Counted from the stretch's first letter, positions 26,924 to 35,322 are shown. The stretch: 64,000 nt of DNA from an uncultured archaeon (GCA_938042195.1 CALIRQ010000013.1:1-64000); one strand, 5' to 3'. Numbers and translations are program-made. Notes: a model not told the origin generated them from the letters alone.

Positions 26924-27538
26924 TTGCCCTATCGCTTCAATTTCGACCTAACCAAGATCTCAAGACCCCTCTTCAAGGAGATCGCCAAGATCTCCATGAA
27001 GAAGGGATTGCACATGAGGCTTGGGGACGTCGCGAAATCCATCGTGGAGAGGCTGAGGATCCAAGAGCTAACAGGCCTCCCGGTAGCCGATGCGGTGGAG
27101 CTCGTGAAGGATATGATGGACGTTTACCTGAAGAATTTGGAGATGAGGGAAACCTTCCTAAGAACCTCCAGTAGGGCCCTCCTCCTCCCCCATTGCGCGA
27201 GGAAGTACATGGACTCCAGATGTCGGGCATCCTTCTCAACGGAGAGCTCCTCGTTCTCCTGCGCGAAGTGCTCCGAGGACTGCCTCATAAATAGGGCCAC
27301 GGAGCTCGGGAGGAGGAGGGGATACGATGTCTACGTCCTCCCCGGCGGATCATGTATCGGTAAGATCCTATCCAAGGGCGGGTACGATGGTGTCGTTGGC
27401 GTGGCCTGTAGCGAGGAGGCAAAGCTGGCGATGGCGCACCTTGAGGGGATGAACATGAAGGGTCAAGCGGTCCTACTGATCAGGAACGGATGCGCTGCCA
27501 CATACTTCAACCTGAGGAGCCTCGAGGAGGTTCTTTGA
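26924..27538 (+). CDS. DUF116 family protein
   Basis: A 204-residue protein of the DUF116 type seen in anaerobic archaea and bacteria. Cysteines LLPHCARKYM, then DSRCRASF and CAKCSEDCLI suggest a metal or iron-sulfur site. A Rossmann-like C-terminal half reads YDVYVLPGGSCIGKILSKGG and VVGVACSEEAKLAMAHL. The function is unknown. It starts at TTG 26924, 19 bp after the Pgi/Pmi stop, and probably shares its transcript. Confidence 0.8.
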   Translation: MPYRFNFDLTKISRPLFKEIAKISMKKGLHMRLGDVAKSIVERLRIQELTGLPVADAVELVKDMMDVYLKNLEMRETFLRTSSRALLLPHCARKYMDSRCRASFSTESSSFSCAKCSEDCLINRATELGRRRGYDVYVLPGGSCIGKILSKGGYDGVVGVACSEEAKLAMAHLEGMNMKGQAVLLIRNGCAATYFNLRSLEEVL

Positions 27539-27617
27539 GCCCTTGACAAGGGTCAGCCGCATCCGGCCCCGATATATGGTTTAAAAACGGGAGATCGCTC
27601 TAGCGGCGCGAGCGGAG

Positions 27618-29114
27618 ATGGAGGAGCTCATCCACAACGGGGTGCTCGTCCCGGAGTATAAGCCCGTCGGCCTATCGATAAGCGTTGGGGGCAAGCGATT
27701 GGTCCTCACGCCAGAGCAAGAGGAGATGGCCATAGCATGGGTGAAGAAGCTCGGGACCGATTACGCAAGGGATGAGACGTTCAGGAGTAACTTCTTCAGG
27801 GATTTCAGGAAGGCCTTGGGGATCCAGGGGGAGATCCCTCCGGAGGAGTTCGACTTCTCCGAGGTCGCGGCATATGTTGAAAGGGAGAAGCAACGCAAGG
27901 AGGCCATGAGCAAGGAGGAAAAGAAAAAGCTCGCCGCGGAGAGGAAGGCCATTAAGGAAGCGAACAAGGCCAAATACGGCTACGCCATCGTGGATGGCAT
28001 GAGGGTGGAGATCGCAAATTATACGGTAGAGCCCTCCTCAATATTCGTCGGGAGGGGCGATCACCCCCTGAGGGGCCGTTGGAAGCCTGGGCCAAAGCAG
28101 GAGGATATAACCCTCAACCTCTCGCCCTCAGCGCCCAGGCCCCCGGGGAATTGGAGGGATATAGTGTGGGAGCCAGATTCCATGTGGATAGCCCGCTGGA
28201 GGGATAAGCTCTCGGGCAAGATGAAGTACGTTTGGCTTTCAGATGAATCCATATTCAAGCAGAAGAGGGAGATCGAGAAATACGATATCGCAAGATCCTT
28301 GGATGAGCGGATAGATGCCGTCAGGGCCTACATCGACGAGAACCTAAAATCCGAGGACCCAAGGAGGAGGAAGCTAGCCACCGTCTGCTACCTGATCGAT
28401 GCTCTGAAGATAAGGGTTGGGGATGAAAAGGACAAGGATGAGGCCGATACCGTGGGGGCCACGACGCTCAGGCCCGAGCACGTAAAACTGAAGCCCGGCG
28501 GCGTGGCGGTCTTCGATTTCCTCGGGAAGGACGCTGTGAGATTTCGCAAGGAGCTCAAGCTCCCGAAAGCCGTCGAGGAGAACCTGAAGGAGTTCATGAC
28601 TAAGGCGAACTCCCCGATATTCAAAGGCATAAGGTCGGAGCATGTGAGCGCCTTCCTTGGGGAGGTCGTACCCGGCCTAACGGCCAAGGTCTTCAGGACC
28701 TATCACGCCACGAAGGCCGTAGAGGAATATTTGAAGGCGAACGAGGTCAAGCCCTCCGATCCGGAGGAAGTTAAGAGGTTCGTGGCAACAATGGCTAATC
28801 TGCAGGCCGCGATAATTTGCAATCACAAGCGCAAGCTCCCGAAGAATTGGAGTGAGGGCTTGGAGAAGAAGATGGAGAGGCTGAAGGCCCTAAGGTCCAA
28901 GGGGACGAAGAGGGCGAAGGAGGCCGCTAAGAAATTGGCCATTAGGATCAAGCTTATGAAGGCGACGAAGGATTACAACCTCCGGACTTCGCTCAAGAGC
29001 TATATAGATCCAAGGGTTTACTACGAATGGGGCCGCAGGGTTGGGTTCGATTGGAGGTCCTATTACCCGAAGGCCCTTCAGAGGAAATTCTCTTGGGTGG
29101 AGTCCCCCCCATAG
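27618..29114 (+). CDS. DNA topoisomerase IB (eukaryotic type)
   Basis: It relaxes supercoils by nicking one strand through a 3'-phosphotyrosine. The 498 residues match the core of eukaryotic Top1: N-terminal cap NGVLVPEYKPVGLSISVGG, core with IDALKIRVGDEKDKDEADTV, the linker helices and the C-terminal SLKSYIDPRVYYEW, with the nucleophile Tyr near residue 461. Catalytic Arg and His-region residues (RVGDEKD, FRTYHATKA) are seen. This enzyme marks Thaumarchaeota, Aigarchaeota and relatives among archaea. A TATA-like GGTTTAAAAACG lies about 35 bp upstream. Confidence 0.95.
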   Translation: MEELIHNGVLVPEYKPVGLSISVGGKRLVLTPEQEEMAIAWVKKLGTDYARDETFRSNFFRDFRKALGIQGEIPPEEFDFSEVAAYVEREKQRKEAMSKEEKKKLAAERKAIKEANKAKYGYAIVDGMRVEIANYTVEPSSIFVGRGDHPLRGRWKPGPKQEDITLNLSPSAPRPPGNWRDIVWEPDSMWIARWRDKLSGKMKYVWLSDESIFKQKREIEKYDIARSLDERIDAVRAYIDENLKSEDPRRRKLATVCYLIDALKIRVGDEKDKDEADTVGATTLRPEHVKLKPGGVAVFDFLGKDAVRFRKELKLPKAVEENLKEFMTKANSPIFKGIRSEHVSAFLGEVVPGLTAKVFRTYHATKAVEEYLKANEVKPSDPEEVKRFVATMANLQAAIICNHKRKLPKNWSEGLEKKMERLKALRSKGTKRAKEAAKKLAIRIKLMKATKDYNLRTSLKSYIDPRVYYEWGRRVGFDWRSYYPKALQRKFSWVESPP

Positions 29115-29141
29115 GTTTAGCGCAACTCCACGGGCCTAAAC

Positions 29142-29173
29142 GGGACCCCATCCCCTCGAGATTGGATGGTCCC
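29142..29173 (+). terminator. Inverted repeat after the topoisomerase gene
   Basis: GGGACC and ATCC on the left pair with GGATGGTCCC on the right, a 10-bp stem with a two-base bulge and an 11-base loop. It sits 28 bp after the topoisomerase IB stop. It may protect or define the mRNA 3' end; there is no adjacent long T run, so termination is uncertain. Confidence 0.4.
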
Positions 29174-29258
29174 ATTTATCGGTTTGCCGATGGATTGCCG
29201 GGAGATTCGGGGAATCGAGGCGTAAGGTTAAAATATTATTTCATCGTTAATCAAAACG

Positions 29259-29624
29259 ATGGATGCCTTGGGATGTTACGAAGGGGAGCCCAATTCGAGC
29301 GATGTGAGGAGCATCTCGGGGCGCGTCGAGAAACTCGCCGATTTGGTCGGGTATCAGGAGGGCTCCATAGTGAGTAGGACGATAATCGATAAAGAGGCTG
29401 GGACGGTGACCCTTTTCGCTTTCGATAAAGGCCAAGGGTTGAGCGAGCATACGGCGCCATTCGATGCCCTCGTCATACTCCTGGAGGGCGAGGCGGAGAT
29501 TAAGATCTCCGGCAAACCATTCCGCCTAAGGCGGGGCGAGGCGATCCTGATGCCTGCCAACGAACCCCATGCATTGAGGGCCTTGGATCGGTTCAAGATG
29601 CTATTGGTGATGGTCCGATCCTGA
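29259..29624 (+). CDS. Small cupin-domain protein
   Basis: A 121-residue single cupin barrel. Motif 1 is SEHTAPFDALVILLEGEAEI and motif 2 is GEAILMPANEPHALRAL, giving a partial metal site (His, Glu and a distal His), typical of small cupins of unknown substrate. A TATA-like TAAAATATTAT at about 29228-29238 is about 25 bp from the start, so the message is probably leaderless. It is followed by about 220 bp of GC-rich non-coding DNA and then the Phe leader. Confidence 0.8.
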   Translation: MDALGCYEGEPNSSDVRSISGRVEKLADLVGYQEGSIVSRTIIDKEAGTVTLFAFDKGQGLSEHTAPFDALVILLEGEAEIKISGKPFRLRRGEAILMPANEPHALRALDRFKMLLVMVRS

Positions 29625-29710
29625 AAAAGGGGCCGACCGGCTGGGCCTCCGGGCATCCGGCGGCCACCGGTCTTAGTTCCGAGGGGCGAGACCAAATGGA
29701 GGGGTGACGT

Positions 29711-29766
29711 CCGGTTCGCGCCGGCGAGCTGCTAGCGCCTGGGGGTTAGCGCACCCTTTGCCGGAC
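29711..29766 (+). other. GC-rich structured non-coding stretch
   Basis: GTCCGG near 29711 can pair with CCGGAC near 29760, enclosing a GGCG/CGCC stem and a GGG/CCC stem, a three-way-junction shape. It is not a tRNA: there is no T arm or acceptor match. The region 29625-29788 has no credible gene. It lies upstream of the TATA box for the Phe leader, so it is not part of that transcript. It may be a 3' end structure of the cupin mRNA or a small RNA. Confidence 0.3.
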
Positions 29767-29788
29767 GGGCTTATTGGAGAAAAGAAAA

Positions 29789-29800
29789 TTTTTATATAAG
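29789..29800 (+). promoter_or_regulatory. TATA box of the Phe-leader transcript
   Basis: TTTTTATATAAG is a strong archaeal TATA box. Transcription would start around 29818-29824, leaving about 25 nt before the leader ATG at 29846, with GAGGAG (29834-29839) as a ribosome site. Confidence 0.65.
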
Positions 29801-29845
29801 GATTCGCAGACCCTAAGCCCCATCAGGCTGGCCGAGGAGCCCGCG

Positions 29846-29908
29846 ATGTCCAAGGGAAGGTGCCTCAGATTCGAGTTCGCCTTTGGGCCAGCGAGCTTCT
29901 TCTTTTAA
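29846..29908 (+). CDS. Candidate phenylalanine leader peptide, 20 aa
   Basis: An ATG with GAGGAG upstream opens 20 codons containing RFEFAFGPASFFF and ending at TAA. Six of 20 residues are Phe, three of them directly before the stop, as in bacterial phe leader peptides. It lies between a strong TATA box and the phenylacetate-CoA ligase gene. The peptide is unlikely to have another function. Chance is the main alternative, but the match of residue type to the pathway and the identical layout at ilvB argue against it. Confidence 0.62.
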   Translation: MSKGRCLRFEFAFGPASFFF

Positions 29909-29911
29909 TGG

Positions 29912-29972
29912 GCCCCATCTCGCTGGGATGGGGCTTATGCATCGAGCGAGCATAAAGCATTAAAAATGCCCC
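29912..29972 (+). promoter_or_regulatory. Candidate Phe attenuator with mutually exclusive hairpins
   Basis: Segment 1 GCCCCATC (29912-29919) pairs perfectly with segment 2 GATGGGGC (29927-29934) around a 7-base loop, three bases after the leader stop. Segment 2 can instead pair through GGGGC with segment 3 GCCCC (29968-29972), helped by TTATGC/GCATAA (29935-29940 with 29950-29955) lying between. This is the 1:2 versus 2:3 arrangement of attenuators. CCTCGGC (29977-29983) can also pair with the leader ribosome-site region GCCGAGG. CATTAAAAAT (29958-29967) might be an internal TATA box instead. Regulation is inferred. Confidence 0.5.
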
Positions 29973-30006
29973 GCGGCCTCGGCTGGCCAACAGAGGAGAT
30001 GCGGGA

Positions 30007-31353
30007 TTGGAGAAGGTGAAGTATTGGGAACCGGCCATAGAGCTGATGGAGAAATCTGATCTCGAGAGGCTACAGTTAAAGCGATTGAAGCATATGCTGA
30101 ATTACGTATACGAGAGGAGCAGGTTCTACCATGAGAGGTTCAGGCAAGCGGGCCTTAGGCCAAGCGACCTCAGATCGCTGAAGGATTTGGAGAAGTTCCC
30201 GTTCACCACGAAGGAAGATCTGAGGAAGGAGGCGTATCCCTACGGGGGCCCATTCCTCTGCGTCCCCAGGGAGAAGATAATTTGCTACCACATGAGCTCA
30301 GGGAGCACGGGAATCCCGACCGTTGGGGCCTATACCTACAAGGACTATGAAACTTGGATGAACATAATGGCCCGCTGCTATGTCGCGGCGGGAGTCGGCG
30401 AGGGCGACATAGTCATGAACATATATGGCTATGGGCTATTCACGGGCGGCTTGGGCTTCCACGGTAGCGCCCATCTGGTGGGGGCAGCGGTGATACCGTG
30501 GAGCGTTGGCAGGACCAAGGCCATGATAAAGGCCCTGAAGGATTATAGGGCCACCGTGATAACGGGGACCCCATCCTACGAGTATTACGTGGCCGAGCTG
30601 ATTAAGGAGATGGGGATCGATCCGGAGAGGGATCTTGCCCTCAGGGTCGCGATACCCGGCGCCGAGATGTGGACCGAGGTGATGCGGAAGAGGATCGAGG
30701 AGGGGCTCGGCCTCAAGGCTAGGGGCGGCGGAGCTAGGGACATTTACGGGACCACGGAGGCCATAGGCCCTGGGGCCGGGCAGGAATGCGTCTTCGAGCA
30801 AGGCTTCCACTTCTGGACGGATAATTGGTATTTGGAGATAATCGACCCGAAGACCAACGAGCCCATAGGCCCCGGAGAGGAGGGGGAGCTCGTGATAACC
30901 CATTTGACTAGGGAGGGCCTGCCCTTGATAAGGTATAGGCAGGGCGACCTTACGGTGCTGGATGACGAGCCTTGCGAATGCGGCAGGAAGGCATTCCCCA
31001 GGTGCAAAAGGATCAGGGGCAGGGTCGACGACGCCATACATTATAGGGGAGTGAACATCTGGCCATCCGCGATACAAGAGGCCCTCCTGAAGTTCCCGGA
31101 GGTCAAGGAGTATCAGGTGGAGCTGGACAAGACGAGGATCCCCAACGAGCTGACGATAAGGATAGAGGTCGAGAGGGAGGTTATGGAGAAGAGGGAGAGG
31201 AACGCGCACTTCATGAAGGCCATACTGGACGAGCTGAGGGGCGCCATCTTTGTGACCCCGAAGGTGGAGCTGGTGGAGGAAGGAAGCCTGCCCAGGTTCG
31301 AGGGGAAATCAAAGCGCGTAATGATAAAGGAGCCCGAAAACCAAGCCAGCTGA
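30007..31353 (+). CDS. paaK: Phenylacetate-CoA ligase family enzyme
   Basis: An AMP-forming ligase activating an aryl acetate with CoA. The 448 residues show the PaaK layout: LNYVYERSRFYHERFRQAGL near the N-terminus, the AMP motif SSGSTGIPTV, DIYGTTEAIGPG, and RVDDAIHYRGVNIWPSAIQE in the C-terminal lid. TTG 30007 follows GAGGAG by eight bases. PaaK usually serves phenylacetate or Phe breakdown. In some archaea a CoA ligase plus indolepyruvate oxidoreductase makes aromatic amino acids from arylacetates. The Phe-rich leader upstream supports that biosynthetic use here. Confidence 0.9.
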   Translation: MEKVKYWEPAIELMEKSDLERLQLKRLKHMLNYVYERSRFYHERFRQAGLRPSDLRSLKDLEKFPFTTKEDLRKEAYPYGGPFLCVPREKIICYHMSSGSTGIPTVGAYTYKDYETWMNIMARCYVAAGVGEGDIVMNIYGYGLFTGGLGFHGSAHLVGAAVIPWSVGRTKAMIKALKDYRATVITGTPSYEYYVAELIKEMGIDPERDLALRVAIPGAEMWTEVMRKRIEEGLGLKARGGGARDIYGTTEAIGPGAGQECVFEQGFHFWTDNWYLEIIDPKTNEPIGPGEEGELVITHLTREGLPLIRYRQGDLTVLDDEPCECGRKAFPRCKRIRGRVDDAIHYRGVNIWPSAIQEALLKFPEVKEYQVELDKTRIPNELTIRIEVEREVMEKRERNAHFMKAILDELRGAIFVTPKVELVEEGSLPRFEGKSKRVMIKEPENQAS

Positions 31354-31364
31354 GGTGGAATCCC

Positions 31365-31559
31365 TTGGGCGTGAAGGCGAGGGAATTATGGGACTTTGAA
31401 AGGGATTTGAAAAACCTTAAGGACATCGTCGATGCCCAAATAGAGAAGTCTAGGAAGATGGGCCTCCGATCCCATGAGAGGGCCCTTTTGCGCATAAAGA
31501 GCCAAATACAAACTTTGCTCGAGGGCTTGGGATCCGAGGAGCCGGGGTTCTCCATCTGA
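31365..31559 (+). CDS. Small helical protein in the paaK transcript
   Basis: Sixty-four residues starting at TTG 31365 (or GTG 31371), 12 bp after paaK. The sequence is charged and helix-prone (ELWDFERDLKNLKDIVDAQI and ERALLRIKSQIQTLLEGLG), probably a coiled coil. I recognise no family. The short spacing suggests cotranscription with the CoA ligase, perhaps as a partner. No gene is evident from 31560 to 31695. Confidence 0.55.
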   Translation: MGVKARELWDFERDLKNLKDIVDAQIEKSRKMGLRSHERALLRIKSQIQTLLEGLGSEEPGFSI

Positions 31560-31695
31560 GTGCCCATTCCCATCATCCGGGGATCCAAACGTATGCCTCA
31601 GGAAAACCGGAAACGAATTGGCCCCGGCTCCTTTGCCCATGGCGCATGGAACGGGATGGCAGCAAGGCTTGGACGATCGCGATGCCACGCACGCC

Positions 31696-33216
31696 TTATT
31701 CGTTGCGAGTCCCGAACAAGCTCCTGAAGGCTGGCCTATAGCATGGGCCGTATATTATGAGCCCCTCTTTTCCTTGGCAATACAACCTCCTTATAACGAC
31801 CTCCACCTCCATGCCGACCTTTAGCTCCTTTGGCTTGCAGTCCACCAAGATCGCCCCACCCTTCCTCACGATGTCGTAGTTATGGCGGGTCCTGCCCCGG
31901 AGCTCAAGGACCTCGTAGGATATCAGCTTGGCCAGCTTCGGGAATCTGATCCTCGCGAGAGGCCCTTCGCAATCGTATTGGAGGCACCTCTCCCTTGGAG
32001 GCAGGTATATCCTCCTGCAACCATCGCAGGCGGTAACCTCCAAGGAATCGTTTCCCATCGGCTCCAGCTCCCCCACGATTTTCGGGAACTCTATCCTCCT
32101 TTTAACGGCCTTCAGCTTCTCCCTCACTATGTCCTTATAAGTTTCGAGCCTGATCTCGACCATCCGGCGCACGTAATCCTCGACGCTCGGCACCAAGCCC
32201 CTCTTCCTCTCTATGCCCGATCCAACCCTCAGCCAAGTGGCTATCGAGTAGGCGCCGGAGCCATACGATACGGCCAATATATTCTCGCCCGGCCTCGCAT
32301 GATCGAGGATCGATGCCAAGGCTATTGGGGTCGATGCCGCGTAAGTGTTCCCCGTATCCAAGACCCTGAGCCAGGGCTTCACCTTGCTTTCTATCTCCTC
32401 CGCGGATAGCCTAAGCCTTTCCCCGAATTGGCCCTGGGCCATCAGCCTGCAGGTCTTGAGCGGCATATAGCCAGATGGTTGATGGAAGGTTATCTTATCG
32501 AAATCCGAGATCGAGACTTCTGGATGCCTCTTGAGGAGGTTTAGGATCGCCCCAGTTACATGGGAGATGTACGCCTCGACGGTCGTCCTCCCGAAATGAC
32601 TGGGGACCTTCGCCCCCTCCCTCCTCCAAAAGTCCATGAGCAGGCTCGAGTATGGCGCCGCGTCCACTATCTCGGCAACCGTATCCCCTCTCCCCACGAC
32701 GAAGGCTCCGGCCCCGGCGCCGGCCGAATACTCTAGGGGATCCCCCACCCTAGCCTGGGCTACATCGGAGCCTATCGCCAAGCCGTATTTGGCGAACCCG
32801 CTCTTGACTTGGCTGAATACGAAGTTGAGGCTTTGCATTCCAGCGTTACAAGCGCCCTCCACATCCCCAACGAATGCCTCCTCCCCAACGCCGACGAAGG
32901 AGGCGACGTGCCTCGCCACGGTCCCAACGGCATAGGGCTTGGACTCGGTCCCCACGACGACCGTGTCGATCTCGCCTGGATCGATCCCGGCCATCTTTAT
33001 GGCGTTCTCGGCGGCCTCGGTCGCGAGCGTTATGGAATCCTCCAGCATCCCGGCTATGGACTTCATGCTCAACAATAATCCGCGTTTGACCTTTTCAAGG
33101 ACCTCCCTCAGATCCCTCCTCCCCTTCTCCCTCTCCTTGACTATCGTTTCGGTCCTTATCCTTTGCCAAGGTATGTAGACACCATACCCCAGTATCCCTA
33201 CGTCGTCCTCGCTCAA
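31696..33216 (-). CDS. HMG-CoA synthase fused to a DUF35 OB-fold domain
   Basis: It condenses acetoacetyl-CoA with acetyl-CoA for the mevalonate pathway to archaeal lipids. Residues 1 to about 370 are the thiolase-fold synthase, with catalytic Cys in VEGACNAGMQSLNF, the His region ITFHQPSGYMPL and VSYGSGAYSIA. About 385-506 form a DUF35 unit with a zinc ribbon CDGCRRIYLPPRERC and an OB fold. In many archaea DUF35 is a separate protein joining the synthase to acetoacetyl-CoA thiolase. Here it is fused, and no thiolase is adjacent. TTG 33216 is the start, with a TATA-like GCATAAATTT upstream. Confidence 0.9.
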   Translation of the reverse strand: MSEDDVGILGYGVYIPWQRIRTETIVKEREKGRRDLREVLEKVKRGLLLSMKSIAGMLEDSITLATEAAENAIKMAGIDPGEIDTVVVGTESKPYAVGTVARHVASFVGVGEEAFVGDVEGACNAGMQSLNFVFSQVKSGFAKYGLAIGSDVAQARVGDPLEYSAGAGAGAFVVGRGDTVAEIVDAAPYSSLLMDFWRREGAKVPSHFGRTTVEAYISHVTGAILNLLKRHPEVSISDFDKITFHQPSGYMPLKTCRLMAQGQFGERLRLSAEEIESKVKPWLRVLDTGNTYAASTPIALASILDHARPGENILAVSYGSGAYSIATWLRVGSGIERKRGLVPSVEDYVRRMVEIRLETYKDIVREKLKAVKRRIEFPKIVGELEPMGNDSLEVTACDGCRRIYLPPRERCLQYDCEGPLARIRFPKLAKLISYEVLELRGRTRHNYDIVRKGGAILVDCKPKELKVGMEVEVVIRRLYCQGKEGLIIYGPCYRPAFRSLFGTRNE

Positions 33217-33357
33217 CCGCGCGCTGACCCCTTCGAGCCCTTTGCGATCCGCTCCAAATTTATGCCTTTTCCGATCCGTAGATTGAGAAATGGCTCCTAT
33301 GCCAACTCTTCGCTACTAAAGCGCGAGGCGGGGGGGATAATTATCTTCCCCTCTCCA

Positions 33358-33939
33358 CTAAGCCCAGGGTATGGTCGTCTTGCCGAGGACCCCATATGCG
33401 AGGACCACTAGGCCGATGGCCGCCATGGCTCCACCCGCATAATTGAGCTCGTATCCCTTTCTCTCCTCTTTGTATGAAATCGTTCGGCTATTGAATAGCT
33501 CCAATTCAACAACCTTCTTAAGCGGGGAATGGGAATTGTCGAATACCAGATAATGGCGCCCAGGTCTCTTTATCGGCAGGGAGAAGTTCAAACCCTCTGA
33601 CCTGGGCTTATCCAAGAGCGGGTACGCCCCTGGGTTGCCCTCCGCGTATTTCCTGAAACCATCCTCGTCATATATCGCGAAGTTTATGTCGCCCCTCCCC
33701 CCCTCCATATACACCGATACCCTGAATCCGCCGAACAACTTCGTTCCGGGATCCAAGGCGCGCGTTTCGATAACCTCCCTCTGACCCACTACGTACTCCC
33801 TATGGAGTAGAGGCTCAACCTCCTCCTTCGGCACATCGACCGTATAGGTCCTCTCCCCGTAGATGGCCAAGAGAAGCCCGATCGAGAGCAACAGGATCCC
33901 GAGGAGGAGCGGCTTCGGTTTCAAAGCGAGACCCCTCAA
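33358..33939 (-). CDS. Membrane protein with two TM segments around a beta domain
   Basis: A 193-residue protein with an N-terminal hydrophobic segment (PLLLGILLLSIGLLLAIYG), an extracytoplasmic beta-rich domain of about 120 residues (GFRVSVYMEGGRGDINFAIY and HYLVFDNSHSPLKKVVELEL) and a C-terminal TM segment (AGGAMAAIGLVVLAYGVLG). The middle resembles GOLD/emp24-like beta sandwiches in spacing, but that is only a suggestion. Function is unknown. It is flanked by the HMG-CoA synthase and stomatin-like genes on the same strand, across gaps of about 140 bp each. Confidence 0.7.
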   Translation of the reverse strand: MRGLALKPKPLLLGILLLSIGLLLAIYGERTYTVDVPKEEVEPLLHREYVVGQREVIETRALDPGTKLFGGFRVSVYMEGGRGDINFAIYDEDGFRKYAEGNPGAYPLLDKPRSEGLNFSLPIKRPGRHYLVFDNSHSPLKKVVELELFNSRTISYKEERKGYELNYAGGAMAAIGLVVLAYGVLGKTTIPWA

Positions 33940-34076
33940 TTTATCCCCGAGGTCCTCCTATAAAGGATTGACCCGCCCCCGCTCCCAATATGGGGGTTCG
34001 ACCACCGCGGCTATCGCCCCCGATAACCCGCCCGATCGCGCCAGATGCCCCTTGGCCCCTCGATGATCGATGCCGT

Positions 34077-34853
34077 TCACTTTTCCTTGGCTGCTTTGGC
34101 CAGGGCTACCATTTGCCCCAGATCCTGTCCCACGCCCGTTGTGCTGACGACTATCAGATTTTTCTCCCTGGCTATCTCCGTTAACGTTTGTAATTCCCTA
34201 AGCCTCATCGATAAGGGGGCCTTTTGGTACATCTCCGCCGCTTCGCTCATTTTGGCCGCCGCTTGATATTCTCCCTCGGCTATTATTATCCTGGACCTCC
34301 TCTCGCGTTCAGCCTCGGCCTGCTTGGCTATCGCCCTCTGCATGGCCTCGGGCAGGGATACGTCCTTTATGGAAACCGTGGTGACCTTTATCCCCCACGG
34401 ATCCGTGGCCCTGTCCAGTAGCTCCGTTAGCCTCTTGCTCAGCTCCTCCCTTTTGGAGAGCAGCTCATCCAGTTCCACTTGGCCCAGGACGTCCCTCAGG
34501 ATCGTTTGGGAAAGCAGGTTCGTGGCGAGTATATAATTCTCGACGGAAACGACGGCCTTCACCGGATCGAACACCCTATAATATACCACGGCGTCCACGT
34601 CGACCGTTACGTTATCCTTCGTGATTATCCTCTGCTTTGGTACGTCGAAGGTGACTATCCTGAGGTCGACGACCCTGAACATATCGACCATCGGGATCCT
34701 GAAGAAGAGCCCCGGGCCCTTGGCGCCTATCAACCGCCCCAGCCTGAAGATCACGGCCCTTTGATATTCCTTCACGACCCTTATTGATGAGCTCAATATG
34801 GCCAAGATGAGTATCGCGGCGAACATCAGGGGGATGAGTTCGGCTACGGTCAA
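34077..34853 (-). CDS. SPFH/stomatin-like membrane protein
   Basis: A band-7 protein of 258 residues: one N-terminal membrane segment (LIPLMFAAILILAILSSSI), an SPFH domain starting at VVKEYQRAVIFRLGRLIGAK, and helical YQRALSK-type repeats replaced here by QRAIAKQAEAERERRSRIII and AEGEYQAAAKMSEAAEMY. Family members form oligomeric membrane scaffolds and often pair with an NfeD protease partner, which is not seen here. A Lys-rich C-terminus ends it. Confidence 0.9.
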   Translation of the reverse strand: MTVAELIPLMFAAILILAILSSSIRVVKEYQRAVIFRLGRLIGAKGPGLFFRIPMVDMFRVVDLRIVTFDVPKQRIITKDNVTVDVDAVVYYRVFDPVKAVVSVENYILATNLLSQTILRDVLGQVELDELLSKREELSKRLTELLDRATDPWGIKVTTVSIKDVSLPEAMQRAIAKQAEAERERRSRIIIAEGEYQAAAKMSEAAEMYQKAPLSMRLRELQTLTEIAREKNLIVVSTTGVGQDLGQMVALAKAAKEK

Positions 34854-35019
34854 TTTAGGATCACGGCCAATTTAGGCCGATCGGGCAATAAAAAGGTATC
34901 GGGGAAGGCGGCCTACTTGCCCGGATCGCCTCGACCCCCTCCTAAAGTTTATTAATGATTTCAGCAAAAACTCCCCTGCGAAGGGTTCGATGCACCGATA
35001 AATTTTCCAGGTGAATCAA

Positions 35020-35307
35020 ATGTCCGAAGGGTGCAAGCCCTGTTCTCCCTCCTGTCAATTCTTCAGATGTGGACAGAGGCAACTGGTCTTCAAGTCCAAG
35101 GTCCCTTGGTGCAGGTTCGCCGAGGAGGACTGCGATCCAAAATCCTGTAAGTACGCGCACTGCGTCAAGGAGAAACTCCTGCCGAACGGGATATGCGGCC
35201 TTACCTTGAAGCAAAGGCGGGTGGAAGTGCCTCCCCCGGAGGAGATACGCCCCGTCAGGCTGTCCGGGAAGCTAGCGCAGAAGATAAGGGAGAGGGAATT
35301 GTTCTGA
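35020..35307 (+). CDS. Cysteine-rich small protein, unknown family
   Basis: About 95 residues from ATG 35020 (GTG 35011 also in frame). Ten or so cysteines are clustered: CKPCSPSCQFFRC near the N-terminus, then WCRFAEEDCDPKSCKYAHC and GICG, a pattern that could hold two zinc ions or an iron-sulfur cluster. The last third is Pro-rich and basic. I do not recognise it. It begins 15 bp before the zincin gene with the same orientation, suggesting a pair. Confidence 0.65.
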   Translation: MSEGCKPCSPSCQFFRCGQRQLVFKSKVPWCRFAEEDCDPKSCKYAHCVKEKLLPNGICGLTLKQRRVEVPPPEEIRPVRLSGKLAQKIRERELF

Positions 35308-35322
35308 GGATCAAGGGCATCG

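Noticed and set aside
29711-29766. tRNA or known riboswitch
   Set aside because: No T-arm consensus, no acceptor stem with discriminator and no match to a riboswitch core I know.
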